From Candidatus Gastranaerophilales bacterium (GTDB taxonomy: Bacteria; Cyanobacteriota; Vampirovibrionia; Gastranaerophilales; Gastranaerophilaceae), in NCBI GenBank assembly GCA_944323155.1, contig CALURL010000001.1:62001-126000 (forward strand): a stretch of DNA of 64,000 bases. The letters are read 5' to 3'. A model generated the notes under the pieces. That model saw only the letters and a program-made list of their open reading frames with translations, ran no database searches and had not been told where the DNA came from. The first letter of the stretch is position 1, and every line of letters begins with the position of its first letter. Made by a program: the position numbers and the translations under genes. This document shows, piece after piece, positions 52,140 to 60,882 of the stretch.

Positions 52140-52140
52140 G

Positions 52141-52229
52141 TGGTGCCCTGGGCCAGACTTGAACTGGCACTGGATTTAACTCCAACCGGATTTTAAGTCC
52201 GACGCGTCTACCGATTCCGCCACCAGGGC
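52141..52229 (-). tRNA. tRNA-Leu (UAA)
   Basis: On the minus strand the acceptor GCCCTGG pairs with CCAGGGC, then discriminator A and an encoded CCA. The D arm GGCGGAATCGGTAGACGC, the anticodon loop CTTAAAA with anticodon TAA, a long variable arm (TTGGAGTTAAATCCAG) and the T loop GTTCAAGTC are all present. This is a class II tRNA, Leu type. Confidence 0.95.
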
Positions 52230-52415
52230 ATATTTTATTTTTACTGTAAACACCTCTCAACAAGTGTCTTTCAGCATATTGATAATAACCTAAAGATAAT
52301 CAATTGTCAATTAAAATCTTAAAATTTTTTTTATTAAGAATTGTAAATGTATTTTATAATAGGCTAAACAGCACAGTATAAAAGGGAATATAACTATTAT
52401 AAAAAGAATTTCTAG

Positions 52416-52444
52416 GCAATTATATATAATCAAAATACTTTATT
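52416..52444 (+). promoter_or_regulatory. Atypical shared promoter, copy 3 (GCAATT-17-TTTATT)
   Basis: GCAATT (52416-52421), a 17-base spacer ending AATAC, then TTTATT (52439-52444). It lies 42 bases before the ATG at 52486. Confidence 0.55.
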
Positions 52445-52485
52445 TATATATACAATATATATAAATATTGCATACGAGGATAAAC

Positions 52486-53391
52486 ATGACTTTCAATATC
52501 GGAGAATTCGGCAAAAGTTTACTTAATATTGGTACGGGAATTACAAATACAGCCCTTACCTATGGTATTATGAAAGACATGAATTCTTGTGGCGGAAGCA
52601 TCTGGGGTGGCTACTTTGGCGGAGGCTACTCTTTTGGTGGCGGATATCCTATGATGGGTTTAAATTATGGTGCTATTAACGTTGCAGGCCAGGCTGCATA
52701 TATGCAAGGCGTGCAGGATAGATTGGCAATTGAAGCTCAAAGAATGGCTGAAGGACTTCTAAAAACTAACAATACAAAGGCTGAAGCAGTTTCAGATAAT
52801 CAAGATACCTCTAAAGCAGAAGCTTTTGAAAATGCAACTAAATCTATGATGGATAAGGATGGTGAAGTTGTCAGTGGAGAAAAATTCAGTTTAGTATCTG
52901 ATGATTGGAAAAAATCATTAGAAAACGGAGGAGATGCAAAAGAATTAGCAAAACAATATAAAGCAAGTCTAAGTGATTTAGGGAAGTCATATCTGAGAAA
53001 TATTGATAAACTAGCCGGTAACAGCGATGGTTATGTTACAGAAAAAGAATTTGTTCAACACAGTCTAAATTCAGCTTTTGCAGCATTACCAAGTGATGCA
53101 ACAGAAGAAGAAAAGGCTGAATATGAAGCTGCAAAAGCAAAGGCTGAGCAAATGGCAAGAAATGCTTTTGCAAAACTAGATCAAAACGGCGATAAAGTTA
53201 TAGATTGGAAAGAAAGTGCTGCGATGTTTGCTGCGGCTGACGCCGAAAACTTAACAGGAAATATTAACGGCGAAATTGCATCTGAAGATTTTGCGAAACT
53301 TTCTGAAAGTATTACCCAATCAGGTACAAATGCAGCTGATAAAGCTCTAAGAAAAGGTTATACAAACTTATTCGGAAACCAAAAGAAATAA
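52486..53391 (+). CDS. EF-hand protein with Gly-rich N-terminus (atypical-promoter group)
   Basis: A 301-residue protein. The N-terminal 65 residues are Gly/Tyr/Trp-rich (GGYFGGGYSFGGGYP). Four EF-hand-like loops follow: DKDGEVVSGEKF, NSDGYVTEKEF, the canonical DQNGDKVIDWKE (all Ca ligands present), and a weak NINGEIASEDF. It lacks a signal peptide. Calcium-binding and Gly-rich parts suggest a surface or matrix protein, exported by an unknown route (inference). The frame is open from 52468, but ACGAGG stands seven bases before the ATG at 52486. Confidence 0.75.
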   Translation: MTFNIGEFGKSLLNIGTGITNTALTYGIMKDMNSCGGSIWGGYFGGGYSFGGGYPMMGLNYGAINVAGQAAYMQGVQDRLAIEAQRMAEGLLKTNNTKAEAVSDNQDTSKAEAFENATKSMMDKDGEVVSGEKFSLVSDDWKKSLENGGDAKELAKQYKASLSDLGKSYLRNIDKLAGNSDGYVTEKEFVQHSLNSAFAALPSDATEEEKAEYEAAKAKAEQMARNAFAKLDQNGDKVIDWKESAAMFAAADAENLTGNINGEIASEDFAKLSESITQSGTNAADKALRKGYTNLFGNQKK

Positions 53392-53395
53392 ATTA

Positions 53396-54409
53396 TTAAT
53401 TAATAACTTTTTCAAAATTTGTCCAGTCAAAATGCTTTGATTGGGCAAATTTTATTAAATCATCCTTATTTAATTTTTCAAGCTCTTCAAATATTTTAGA
53501 AAAATCTTCCTCTGCATTCATGGATATAATTGGTATTTTAGCATCATTAGCGATTTTTTCAACTTTAATATCGTAGTTAATGGCACAGGTTTTTACACCG
53601 GCCATAAGTCCGACAAGTATTGCATGGAATCGCATTGCAATCAAATATTCCAGATTTGAAAGTCTTTCAATAGTTTCTCTTAGCGGTTTGGCTGGCACAA
53701 CCTCAGTTTCAATATCAGGATTGAGAGTTTTTAAAATGCCCTCAAACTTTTTGCACAAATCTAAATCTATTCTATTTTGAAATGAAAAAATTTCTATTTT
53801 TCTATCACTGAATTCAATTACTATTTGTTCTGCAAGTTTTGTTAAAAGGGTGTAACTCAATGTTTTATAATCTCTAAGCTGCACACCAACAATATTTGAT
53901 TCGCCAGCTTTAGGCACAGAGACAGAATAAATAGGATCACAAACCAATTCTGCATTAACATTCCACTTTTTCAACAAATTTAAGCTGTTTTCATCACGCA
54001 CTGAAACATATGTACATCTTTTTAACAGCTTTTTCACAATAAATTGATTAAACTTAGAATTTACAGGCCCAATTCCTTGTGCAAAAATTATAACTTTTTT
54101 CCTAAATACTAAAGCACAAAATATTATAAAGCAATAGTATAATAAGCTCTTTGAGCTTGTGACATCCTGTAATAGGCTTCCGCCGCCGGAGACAAGAACG
54201 TCTGTAGTAATTAAAGTGAATATAACTTTAATAAAATCAAAAGATTTAACAGATTTTACACCATAATTTTTCTTTGTAAATTTTGGATTGCTTGAAAAAA
54301 CAGTTACATCAGCATTCAAAAATTTCAGCTTATTAACTATGACTGAAAGAATAGCCTCATCCCCAAAATTATTAAAGCCGTAATAACCAGACACTGCAAC
54401 TTTAGTCAT
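53396..54409 (-). CDS. csaB: Polysaccharide pyruvyl transferase (CsaB-like)
   Basis: A 337-residue protein with the CsaB/WcaK pattern: SGYYGFNNFGDEAIL at the N-terminus, LVSGGGSLLQDVTS, IFAQGIGPV, and near the C-terminus YLIAMRFHAILVGLMAG. The family adds a pyruvyl ketal to cell-wall polysaccharide, which in other bacteria anchors S-layer proteins with SLH domains. Its start shares one base with the kdgK stop, so it is in one operon with the sugar-acid genes, an unusual grouping. Confidence 0.88.
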   Translation of the reverse strand: MTKVAVSGYYGFNNFGDEAILSVIVNKLKFLNADVTVFSSNPKFTKKNYGVKSVKSFDFIKVIFTLITTDVLVSGGGSLLQDVTSSKSLLYYCFIIFCALVFRKKVIIFAQGIGPVNSKFNQFIVKKLLKRCTYVSVRDENSLNLLKKWNVNAELVCDPIYSVSVPKAGESNIVGVQLRDYKTLSYTLLTKLAEQIVIEFSDRKIEIFSFQNRIDLDLCKKFEGILKTLNPDIETEVVPAKPLRETIERLSNLEYLIAMRFHAILVGLMAGVKTCAINYDIKVEKIANDAKIPIISMNAEEDFSKIFEELEKLNKDDLIKFAQSKHFDWTNFEKVIN

Positions 54410-55350
54410 TAAGCTTCTCCTCTAAAAATTGAGTAAACTTTATCTTTATATGGAATAGGCTTAATAGCGCCAACAACTTGTGCTTGAAGTCCTGCAACAA
54501 TTGACGCAAACCTTGTAGCCTCAAAAGGTGAGCATCCATGAGTTAAAGCATGCAAAAAACCTCCATTAAAAACATCGCCGGAGCATGTTGTATCAACAAC
54601 GTCTCTAGTATAGAATTCCGTAAAAGAAATATTTCCGCTATAACCTGTGTAGTACCCGCCTTTTTCACTTGACTTAATCACAATTATTTGAACTCCCATA
54701 TCCCAGAGTTTTTTTATAATATTTTCTGCAGAATCCAATTCCAGAATATTAACAGTATCGTATTTTGCGCTCATAAACAGAATATCAGTATGCTCTATAA
54801 CGTGATAAAAATCTTCTCTAGCATCTTCTTGAGTAATTATTTTTGAATAATAGTTAGGATCATAGGCGGTAGTAATCCCATTTTCTTTTGCAATTTTAAA
54901 AGCAAAAGTTACAGCTTCGTCAGCAGAAAGCGAGAGAGATTGGGTTACGCCAGAAGCATAGACAACTTTTGAATTTTTAATATAATCTGGAGAAATGTCT
55001 TCTAAAGAAAGCTTAGAGGGAGCTATTTTGCGCCTGTAATAGAGGAGTTCTTTTTCTTTTAAAGATGGACGTGCAATAAAATATAATCCATTAGGCTCAT
55101 TTGTAAGTTTTACCTGCGAAATATCAAGTCCTTCATCTTGCCAGCTTTCTAAAAGGAAATTTTTAAAAGCGTCATCGCCTATTCTTGTAATAAATCCAAC
55201 TTTTGAACCTGATCTAAGTGCAGCAATAGCAGTTGCAAGAGCATCTCCGCCATAATATTTGTGAAGACATTCGGCAGAACTCATACTCTCATCCGTTGAC
55301 AACTCTATTAAGCTTTCACCAATTGTGATAATATCTAATTTTTGTTCCAT
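54409..55350 (-). CDS. kdgK: PfkB-family sugar kinase, 2-keto-3-deoxygluconate kinase-like
   Basis: A 313-residue ribokinase-fold kinase. The N-terminal ITIGESLIELSTDE and YYGGDALATAIAALRSG, then DVVDTTCSGDVFNGGF with the catalytic Asp, are the family motifs (TCSGD replaces the usual GAGD). The neighbour upstream is an Eda-like aldolase, which supports 2-keto-3-deoxygluconate as substrate, but other sugar acids are possible. Gene spacing to eda is one base, and it overlaps csaB by one base. Confidence 0.85.
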   Translation of the reverse strand: MEQKLDIITIGESLIELSTDESMSSAECLHKYYGGDALATAIAALRSGSKVGFITRIGDDAFKNFLLESWQDEGLDISQVKLTNEPNGLYFIARPSLKEKELLYYRRKIAPSKLSLEDISPDYIKNSKVVYASGVTQSLSLSADEAVTFAFKIAKENGITTAYDPNYYSKIITQEDAREDFYHVIEHTDILFMSAKYDTVNILELDSAENIIKKLWDMGVQIIVIKSSEKGGYYTGYSGNISFTEFYTRDVVDTTCSGDVFNGGFLHALTHGCSPFEATRFASIVAGLQAQVVGAIKPIPYKDKVYSIFRGEA

Positions 55351-55351
55351 A

Positions 55352-55960
55352 TTAACCTTTTAATTCTGAAATAATTTTTTGAGCGCGTTTTGTAATTTCA
55401 CTGTATGAATATCCGTCATAAAAATCTCGTCCAACGCCAACTGCAGCAGCGCCTGCATTAATATAATCTTTAACCTCATCAAGTTTTACATTCCCTATAG
55501 GCATAATCTGCAAAAAAGGCATAGGACGAAGCAAATCTTCAATATACATTGCACCTCCCATAGCTGTTATAGGAAAAATTTTAATCAAAGGAATTCTTGC
55601 TTTCCATGCCGAATAAGCCTCATTTGCAGTAGAAGTTCCGGCAATATAAGGTATTTGAGAATTTTTTGAAATTTTTGCTAAATTCATGTGGAATATTGGA
55701 GATGAAATTATCTTTGCACCGGCTTCGATAGCAGCTTGAGCCTGCATTGAAGTAATTATTCCTCCAGCACAGACACCTGCATAGTTAGAAATTTCTCTCA
55801 CTGCATTATATACAGAGGGGTGTTCTGCATTAATTTCTAATACCTTTATTCCTCCATCAATAAGCGCTTTTGCAGTATCCACTGCAACTTGAGGGTCTTT
55901 ACAGCGCAAAATTGGATATATTTTTTCCTCTTTTATTATTTCAATTAAATTTTTATTCAT
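55352..55960 (-). CDS. eda: KDPG aldolase family protein with altered substrate site
   Basis: A 202-residue class I aldolase of the Eda family. It has VLEINAEHP (the Glu of the general base), IISSPIF, and the Schiff-base lysine in PLIKIFP. Compared by memory with E. coli Eda, the Arg of TLRT is replaced (AEHP), GTVL reads IITS, and the phosphate site GGIS and GGSW read IGNV and VGRD. Substrate may be a non-phosphorylated or different keto acid. It is the first gene of a three-gene operon. AAAAAGGATAG gives the ribosome binding site. Confidence 0.82.
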   Translation of the reverse strand: MNKNLIEIIKEEKIYPILRCKDPQVAVDTAKALIDGGIKVLEINAEHPSVYNAVREISNYAGVCAGGIITSMQAQAAIEAGAKIISSPIFHMNLAKISKNSQIPYIAGTSTANEAYSAWKARIPLIKIFPITAMGGAMYIEDLLRPMPFLQIMPIGNVKLDEVKDYINAGAAAVGVGRDFYDGYSYSEITKRAQKIISELKG

Positions 55961-56016
55961 AAACTATCCTTTTTTTGGAATTTATTATATCATAAAATTA
56001 TAAAGAGGGATTTTTA

Positions 56017-57972
56017 ATGAAAAAGATTAAGCAAAAAATATTTTTTCTAAAGTCAGCTTTTTTATATTTATTTTTGATTTCAGTGATATCTGTATTTTCG
56101 CTTTTTTTGTGGGAAAACAGTTTTTATGATCTTATGATGCGCATTGTGCCCTCAACGCATACAGGAAGCAGTGATATAGCTTTAATAGTTATTGATGATA
56201 AGTCTGTTAAGGCGCATAGATGGCCATGGCAAAGAGCTTTGTATGCAGATATTCTGGAATATTTTAACAAGTACACAGATGCAAAGGTTATAACATTTGA
56301 CACTATTTTTAATACTCTTGACTCTGAAAATCCAGATTCAGATAAAAGATTTTTTGAAACAGTCAAAAATACACCCGAGTTCATCGGCGGATTTATTGCC
56401 ACAAGAGCGCAATATAATGCATCTGATAATGGCATAGAATATGATAAAAAATTCTTAAATAAATTCAAAATTAATGTTGAAGATAAGCGAACCTCAAAGA
56501 CAAATATTAACTACTTTAATAGTATTAGGCCATATCCTCAGCCATACTTTGATGCATTGAAATATGCAGGGGCTGTAAATGTTGCACAAGATTTTGATTC
56601 TGTAGTTAGAAAATCAATCGACCTGATTTCTTATAAAGGCGAATTTTATCCGTCACTAGCGCTGAGAACGTACCTTAGACTAAATAACACAGATAAAATT
56701 TCATTATATGACGATTACATATTAATAGATAAAACAGGTTTGGAAATTCCAGTGTCTTCTAGAAACGGGAACATTAGACACAATATCAAATTTTACAAAT
56801 ACATTAAAGGGAGCGAATATTCTCACAAGAAATACTCAGCAATAGACATAATTGATTCATACCATGCACTAAATGAGGGTAAGCAGCCGATTATTTCTCC
56901 AGATGAGTTTAAAGATAAAATAGTTATAATTGGCGGCAACGCAAAGGCAGAAGCAATGGGGCTTGCGGATATTCTAGAGACTCCAATTAATTTCAAACAG
57001 GCTGGAATGGATGTTCAAGCAACTGCTCTTGATAATCTGTTAAATAATGAATTTATTAATAACACTACAAATACACAAAATATTCTTGCAATAGCTTTGT
57101 TGTCAATTATTAGTTTCATTGTTATAGCAAAATTTTCATTTATTGTATCTTTTTTAATTCTTCTAGCGATTGCTGTTTTATATTTGTTATTCTGCTTTGT
57201 CTGCTTTAACTCCAATATAGCGCCTTTGATTTTTACACCAATAGCAGCCCAGCTTGGGACAATGATATTTGGCTACTCATACCGATTTATAGTTGAAGGC
57301 AGAAACAAAGAGAAAATTAAACAAGCAATGGGAAAATATCTTTCTCAGGACATTATGCAGAATGTTGTTCAAAATATTGATGATATAAAATTAGGCGGCA
57401 AAAAAGCAAATGTAACAGTATTATTTGCTGACATTCGCGGTTTCACAAGCATGAGCGAAAAAATGACTGCAGAAGATGTTTCTAAAATTTTGAATGAATA
57501 TTTTTCTGAAATTGAACCTATTATTACAAAATATAACGGAGTTATTAATAAATTCATCGGAGATGCTGTAATGGCCATATTTGGTGAACCCATACAGGAT
57601 ATAAACCACCCTTCTAATGCAGTAAAATGCGCTTATGAGATGCTTAAAAAAGTAGAATGGCTTCAGGGTAAATGGCTTAATGAAGGGAAACCAAAAATTG
57701 AAATAGGGATCGGCATAAATACTGGCGAGGCCTTTGTTGGAAATATCGGCTCTGAAAAACGTCTTGAATACACTGTAATTGGTGATATGGTTAACCTTGC
57801 AAGCAGAATTGAAAGCTACAACAAGGTTTACAAAACAAACTTTTTAATAAGCAGTTCTACATATTCATATGTTTGCGCAATAACGGATGTAATAAAAATC
57901 AGTGAAGTTACAATCCGCGGTAAATCTAAAAAAATGGACATTTACGAAGTTTTAAGAGTAAAGCAAAATTAG
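56017..57972 (+). CDS. CHASE2-domain adenylate/guanylate cyclase
   Basis: A 651-residue class III cyclase. It has an N-terminal membrane helix (about 12-32), a periplasmic CHASE2 sensor (about 45-340, IVIDDKSVKAHRWPW, VINFKQAGMDVQA-like end), three clustered membrane helices (about 345-425), and the cyclase domain (about 450-630). Metal-binding aspartates are in VLFADIRGFTSMS and FIGDAVMAIFG, and YTVIGDMVNLASRIES holds the transition-state residues. It makes cAMP or cGMP from NTP in response to an external cue. The recG gene follows after three bases. Confidence 0.93.
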   Translation: MKKIKQKIFFLKSAFLYLFLISVISVFSLFLWENSFYDLMMRIVPSTHTGSSDIALIVIDDKSVKAHRWPWQRALYADILEYFNKYTDAKVITFDTIFNTLDSENPDSDKRFFETVKNTPEFIGGFIATRAQYNASDNGIEYDKKFLNKFKINVEDKRTSKTNINYFNSIRPYPQPYFDALKYAGAVNVAQDFDSVVRKSIDLISYKGEFYPSLALRTYLRLNNTDKISLYDDYILIDKTGLEIPVSSRNGNIRHNIKFYKYIKGSEYSHKKYSAIDIIDSYHALNEGKQPIISPDEFKDKIVIIGGNAKAEAMGLADILETPINFKQAGMDVQATALDNLLNNEFINNTTNTQNILAIALLSIISFIVIAKFSFIVSFLILLAIAVLYLLFCFVCFNSNIAPLIFTPIAAQLGTMIFGYSYRFIVEGRNKEKIKQAMGKYLSQDIMQNVVQNIDDIKLGGKKANVTVLFADIRGFTSMSEKMTAEDVSKILNEYFSEIEPIITKYNGVINKFIGDAVMAIFGEPIQDINHPSNAVKCAYEMLKKVEWLQGKWLNEGKPKIEIGIGINTGEAFVGNIGSEKRLEYTVIGDMVNLASRIESYNKVYKTNFLISSSTYSYVCAITDVIKISEVTIRGKSKKMDIYEVLRVKQN

Positions 57973-57975
57973 GCC

Positions 57976-60363
57976 ATGATTGATAATCTTGAACAGTTAA
58001 AAAAAGCTATAGAAGTAGAGATTAAGTACAAATATATTGATATTCACGGAAAAACTCAGCCGTTTTCAAGCTTTATAAAGGCGGAAGCGAAAAAGCATTA
58101 TAAATTATCAAACAAAAATCCCAAATGGGCGGTTATTATTGAAGCATTTGAGCAATATCCGTTTGACAACATTAATAGCAGAAGGCGCTCAATAGACAAC
58201 CTTATACGGGTAATTAAATCAGAACTAAAGCCAAAAGATGAGAATAATGACACAGCAGAGCATACAAAAATTAACAAAAAGCCTTCTGAAGTTGATGTAA
58301 TGTATATCAAAGGCGTCGGGCCTAAAATTGCTTACAAGCTGAATAAACTTGGGATTTATACTGCTCAAGATTTACTTATGTATTTCCCTCGAAAACATAT
58401 TGACTACTCATCAAGAACGCTTATAAAAAATTTGAAAGAAGGCGAAAACACAACCATTTTTGGATACATAAAATCAGTTTCAGCTTTTAACACAAAAAAT
58501 AATCTGGCAGTAGTTAAAGTTGTAATTGCAGATGAAAGCGGCAGACTTGATTTAAGCTTTTTCCAGGCAAAATCGAACCGATTTATGCTTGAGCGAATTA
58601 AGGCGCAATTTCCAAGAAATTCGGCCATAATGGTTTCAGGGACAGTCAAAATGAATAACTATGATAAGAGATTAACTATTGATAAACCAAGTTACTCAAT
58701 TATGACCGGAGAATTTCTCGACGGGAAAAATTCAAACCTTAATCTTGCAAGAATTGTTCCGATATACACAGTTTGTGAAGATTTAAGCATAAAAGTCTTA
58801 AGACGTGCAATATACAACGCAATTCAACTATACAAAAACGACATTGAAAATGTTATTCCTGACTTTATTAGAGAAAAATATGGAATCTTAAATAAGCGTG
58901 AGGCTGTTGAACAAATTCATTTTCCGGAAACTGAAGAAATGCTGTCAAAAGCACGATTTTCATTAATTTTTGAAGAACTATTTTTAATCCAGCTTAAACT
59001 TGTACGCTTGAGAGAAGAAAACACAGAAAAACATTCTTCTCTAGCCCTAAAAATTAAAGAAAAAGGCCTTGTACACAAATTCATAAATAGTTTGCCATTT
59101 GAACTTACAGGCGGACAAAAAAGAGCTGTGAATGAAATTCTTAATGACCTTAATTCAGATAAACCAATGGCAAGACTTCTGCAAGGGGACGTAGGCAGCG
59201 GAAAAACAGTAGTTGCAGCAATTATGCTTCTTGCAGGTGTAGAAAATGGTTATCAAGGCGCTTTGATGTCTCCAACAGAAATCCTTGCACAGCAGCATTA
59301 CAATAATCTCATAAATTGGCTTACTCCGCTCGGGTTGAGCGTAGGATTGTTTTTAGGCAGTCAAACTAAAAAAACTAGAGAAAAGTTTCAAACAGATCTG
59401 CTTAACGGACAAACAAACATTGCCGTCGGTACGCATGCACTTATTCAAGACAACATAGAATTCAATAATTTAGGTGCAATTGTAGTTGATGAACAGCATA
59501 GATTTGGAGTAAGACAAAGAAATATTTTAAAGAAGAAGTCTCAAAATCCTCAAATGCTTACTATGACAGCAACTCCTATTCCGCGAACACTTGCACTAAC
59601 TGTTCATGGCGATTTGGATTTAACTGTTATTGATGAACTTCCAAAGGGGAGGTTACCGATAAAAACCTCACTTGTAACCTCCCACAGAGGGGTTTATGAC
59701 CTGATTAAGCGTGAGATCGAAGCAGGAAGACAGGCTTATGTTGTTTATCCTTTAATAGAAGAAAGCGAAACGCTTTCAGCAAAAGCCGCGACAATTGAGG
59801 CTGAAAAACTACAGAATGAAATATTCCCACAATTCAAAATAGGTTTGCTTCACGGAAAACTCAAAAATGACGAAAAAGATAAAGTCATGAAAGATTTCAA
59901 AGAGAAAAAATATGATATTTTAGTGTCAACAACTGTTGTAGAAGTTGGAGTTGATGTTCCAAATGCAACTGTTATGCTTATAGAAAACGCCGAACGCTTC
60001 GGACTTTCGCAGCTTCACCAGCTTCGCGGGCGTGTTGGCAGAAACGACTTACAATCATATTGTATCCTGCATACATCCTCAAAATCTCAAGAAACACGCG
60101 AGCGCTTAAATATCATGGCAGAAACAAACGATGGTTTTGTAATAGCGGAAAAAGATTTGCAATTACGAGGTCCCGGAGAATTTTTAGGAACACGCCAAAG
60201 CGGACTTCCGGACTTGATTATTGCAGACATTGTTAAAGACGCAAAAACTCTTGAACTTGCCAGAAACGAAGCAATTTCTTTTATTAAAACACAAAATATT
60301 GATGATTATCCTAAACTCAAGGAAGTTACCTCACTTGAAATGTTTGGAGGTCTTGATATTTAA
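57976..60363 (+). CDS. recG: ATP-dependent DNA helicase RecG
   Basis: A 795-residue helicase that remodels stalled forks and branched DNA. Residues 1-100 are an extra N-terminal extension (KYIDIHGKTQPFSSFI), a feature also known from cyanobacterial RecG. The wedge/OB domain follows (GVGPKIAYKLNKLGI). Walker A GDVGSGKTVVAA, the DEQH box VVDEQHRFG, TMTATPIPRTLAL and QLRGRVGRNDLQSYC then mark the two RecA folds. The ATG has only weak ribosome binding (AGG near 57970), so translation may be coupled to the cyclase gene. Confidence 0.95.
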   Translation: MIDNLEQLKKAIEVEIKYKYIDIHGKTQPFSSFIKAEAKKHYKLSNKNPKWAVIIEAFEQYPFDNINSRRRSIDNLIRVIKSELKPKDENNDTAEHTKINKKPSEVDVMYIKGVGPKIAYKLNKLGIYTAQDLLMYFPRKHIDYSSRTLIKNLKEGENTTIFGYIKSVSAFNTKNNLAVVKVVIADESGRLDLSFFQAKSNRFMLERIKAQFPRNSAIMVSGTVKMNNYDKRLTIDKPSYSIMTGEFLDGKNSNLNLARIVPIYTVCEDLSIKVLRRAIYNAIQLYKNDIENVIPDFIREKYGILNKREAVEQIHFPETEEMLSKARFSLIFEELFLIQLKLVRLREENTEKHSSLALKIKEKGLVHKFINSLPFELTGGQKRAVNEILNDLNSDKPMARLLQGDVGSGKTVVAAIMLLAGVENGYQGALMSPTEILAQQHYNNLINWLTPLGLSVGLFLGSQTKKTREKFQTDLLNGQTNIAVGTHALIQDNIEFNNLGAIVVDEQHRFGVRQRNILKKKSQNPQMLTMTATPIPRTLALTVHGDLDLTVIDELPKGRLPIKTSLVTSHRGVYDLIKREIEAGRQAYVVYPLIEESETLSAKAATIEAEKLQNEIFPQFKIGLLHGKLKNDEKDKVMKDFKEKKYDILVSTTVVEVGVDVPNATVMLIENAERFGLSQLHQLRGRVGRNDLQSYCILHTSSKSQETRERLNIMAETNDGFVIAEKDLQLRGPGEFLGTRQSGLPDLIIADIVKDAKTLELARNEAISFIKTQNIDDYPKLKEVTSLEMFGGLDI

Positions 60364-60399
60364 TTATTAAGCAATGTTAATAAAAACTTAGTATTTTAG

Positions 60400-60428
60400 G
60401 CAATTATTGCACATTTATATACTTTATA
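60400..60428 (+). promoter_or_regulatory. Atypical shared promoter, copy 4 (GCAATT-17-TTTATA)
   Basis: GCAATT (60400-60405), a 17-base spacer ending TATAC and TTTATA (60423-60428). It lies 36 bases before the ATG at 60464. AATGTTAATAAAAA recurs 27 bases upstream, as at copy 2. Confidence 0.6.
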
Positions 60429-60463
60429 TAAATACAAGGGAATTATTAAGGGGATAAAATACT

Positions 60464-60691
60464 ATGGTCTGTTTTAACACATTACCGCCAAGACATTGCT
60501 TTAGAGGTTCAAGGACAACTATTATAAATAATAACTTTTTTGGAGGCCCTGCTTTAAGACCAATGCCTGTTTGGAGGCCGCCAGTATTTTGTTATGGCGG
60601 ATATTGGGGAAACAATTTCTGCAATATAGCCACAACATTTGCAGCAACAAGTTTGTTTGTAAATGGTATTACAAATTTATTGAAATCATAA
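60464..60691 (+). CDS. Small Asn/Gly/Pro-rich protein of unknown function (atypical-promoter group)
   Basis: A 75-residue protein. SRTTIINNNFFGG at about residues 16-28 is nearly repeated in the next gene (SRTTIVNNNF). Its centre is Pro/Trp/Tyr/Gly-rich (MPVWRPPVFCYGGYWG), and it ends in a hydrophobic helix (ATTFAATSLFVNGITNLL). No known family. It may be a membrane-associated or assembly partner of the downstream protein (inference). AAGGGG is the ribosome binding site. Terminator at 60731. Confidence 0.6.
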   Translation: MVCFNTLPPRHCFRGSRTTIINNNFFGGPALRPMPVWRPPVFCYGGYWGNNFCNIATTFAATSLFVNGITNLLKS

Positions 60692-60730
60692 TACTCACTT
60701 TTCAGATATTGTTAAATAATATAAATAAAT

Positions 60731-60759
60731 AAAAGCTCTCTTGTTCAGAGGGCTTTTAT
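60731..60759 (+). terminator. Rho-independent terminator after the 75-residue protein gene
   Basis: AAAAGCTCTC / AGAGGGCTTTT with loop TTGTTC and one wobble pair, about 40 bases after the stop. It separates two genes that each have their own copy of the atypical promoter. Confidence 0.7.
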
Positions 60760-60822
60760 ATTGGGTATATATATATTAGATATCAATTGTAAACAATTGT
60801 AAAGCAAAATGTATCAAAAAAA

Positions 60823-60851
60823 GCAATTATATAATCGTTATATACTTTATA
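60823..60851 (+). promoter_or_regulatory. Atypical shared promoter, copy 5 (GCAATT-17-TTTATA)
   Basis: GCAATT (60823-60828), a 17-base spacer ending TATAC and TTTATA (60846-60851). It lies 32 bases before the ATG at 60883. Confidence 0.6.
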
Positions 60852-60882
60852 TATATAAGAAGTATAAATACGGAGATTGAGT

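Noticed and set aside
60399-60410. Sigma-54-type -24/-12 reading of the shared promoter
   Set aside because: GG and GC are eight bases apart rather than ten in this copy, and the other copies lack the GC.
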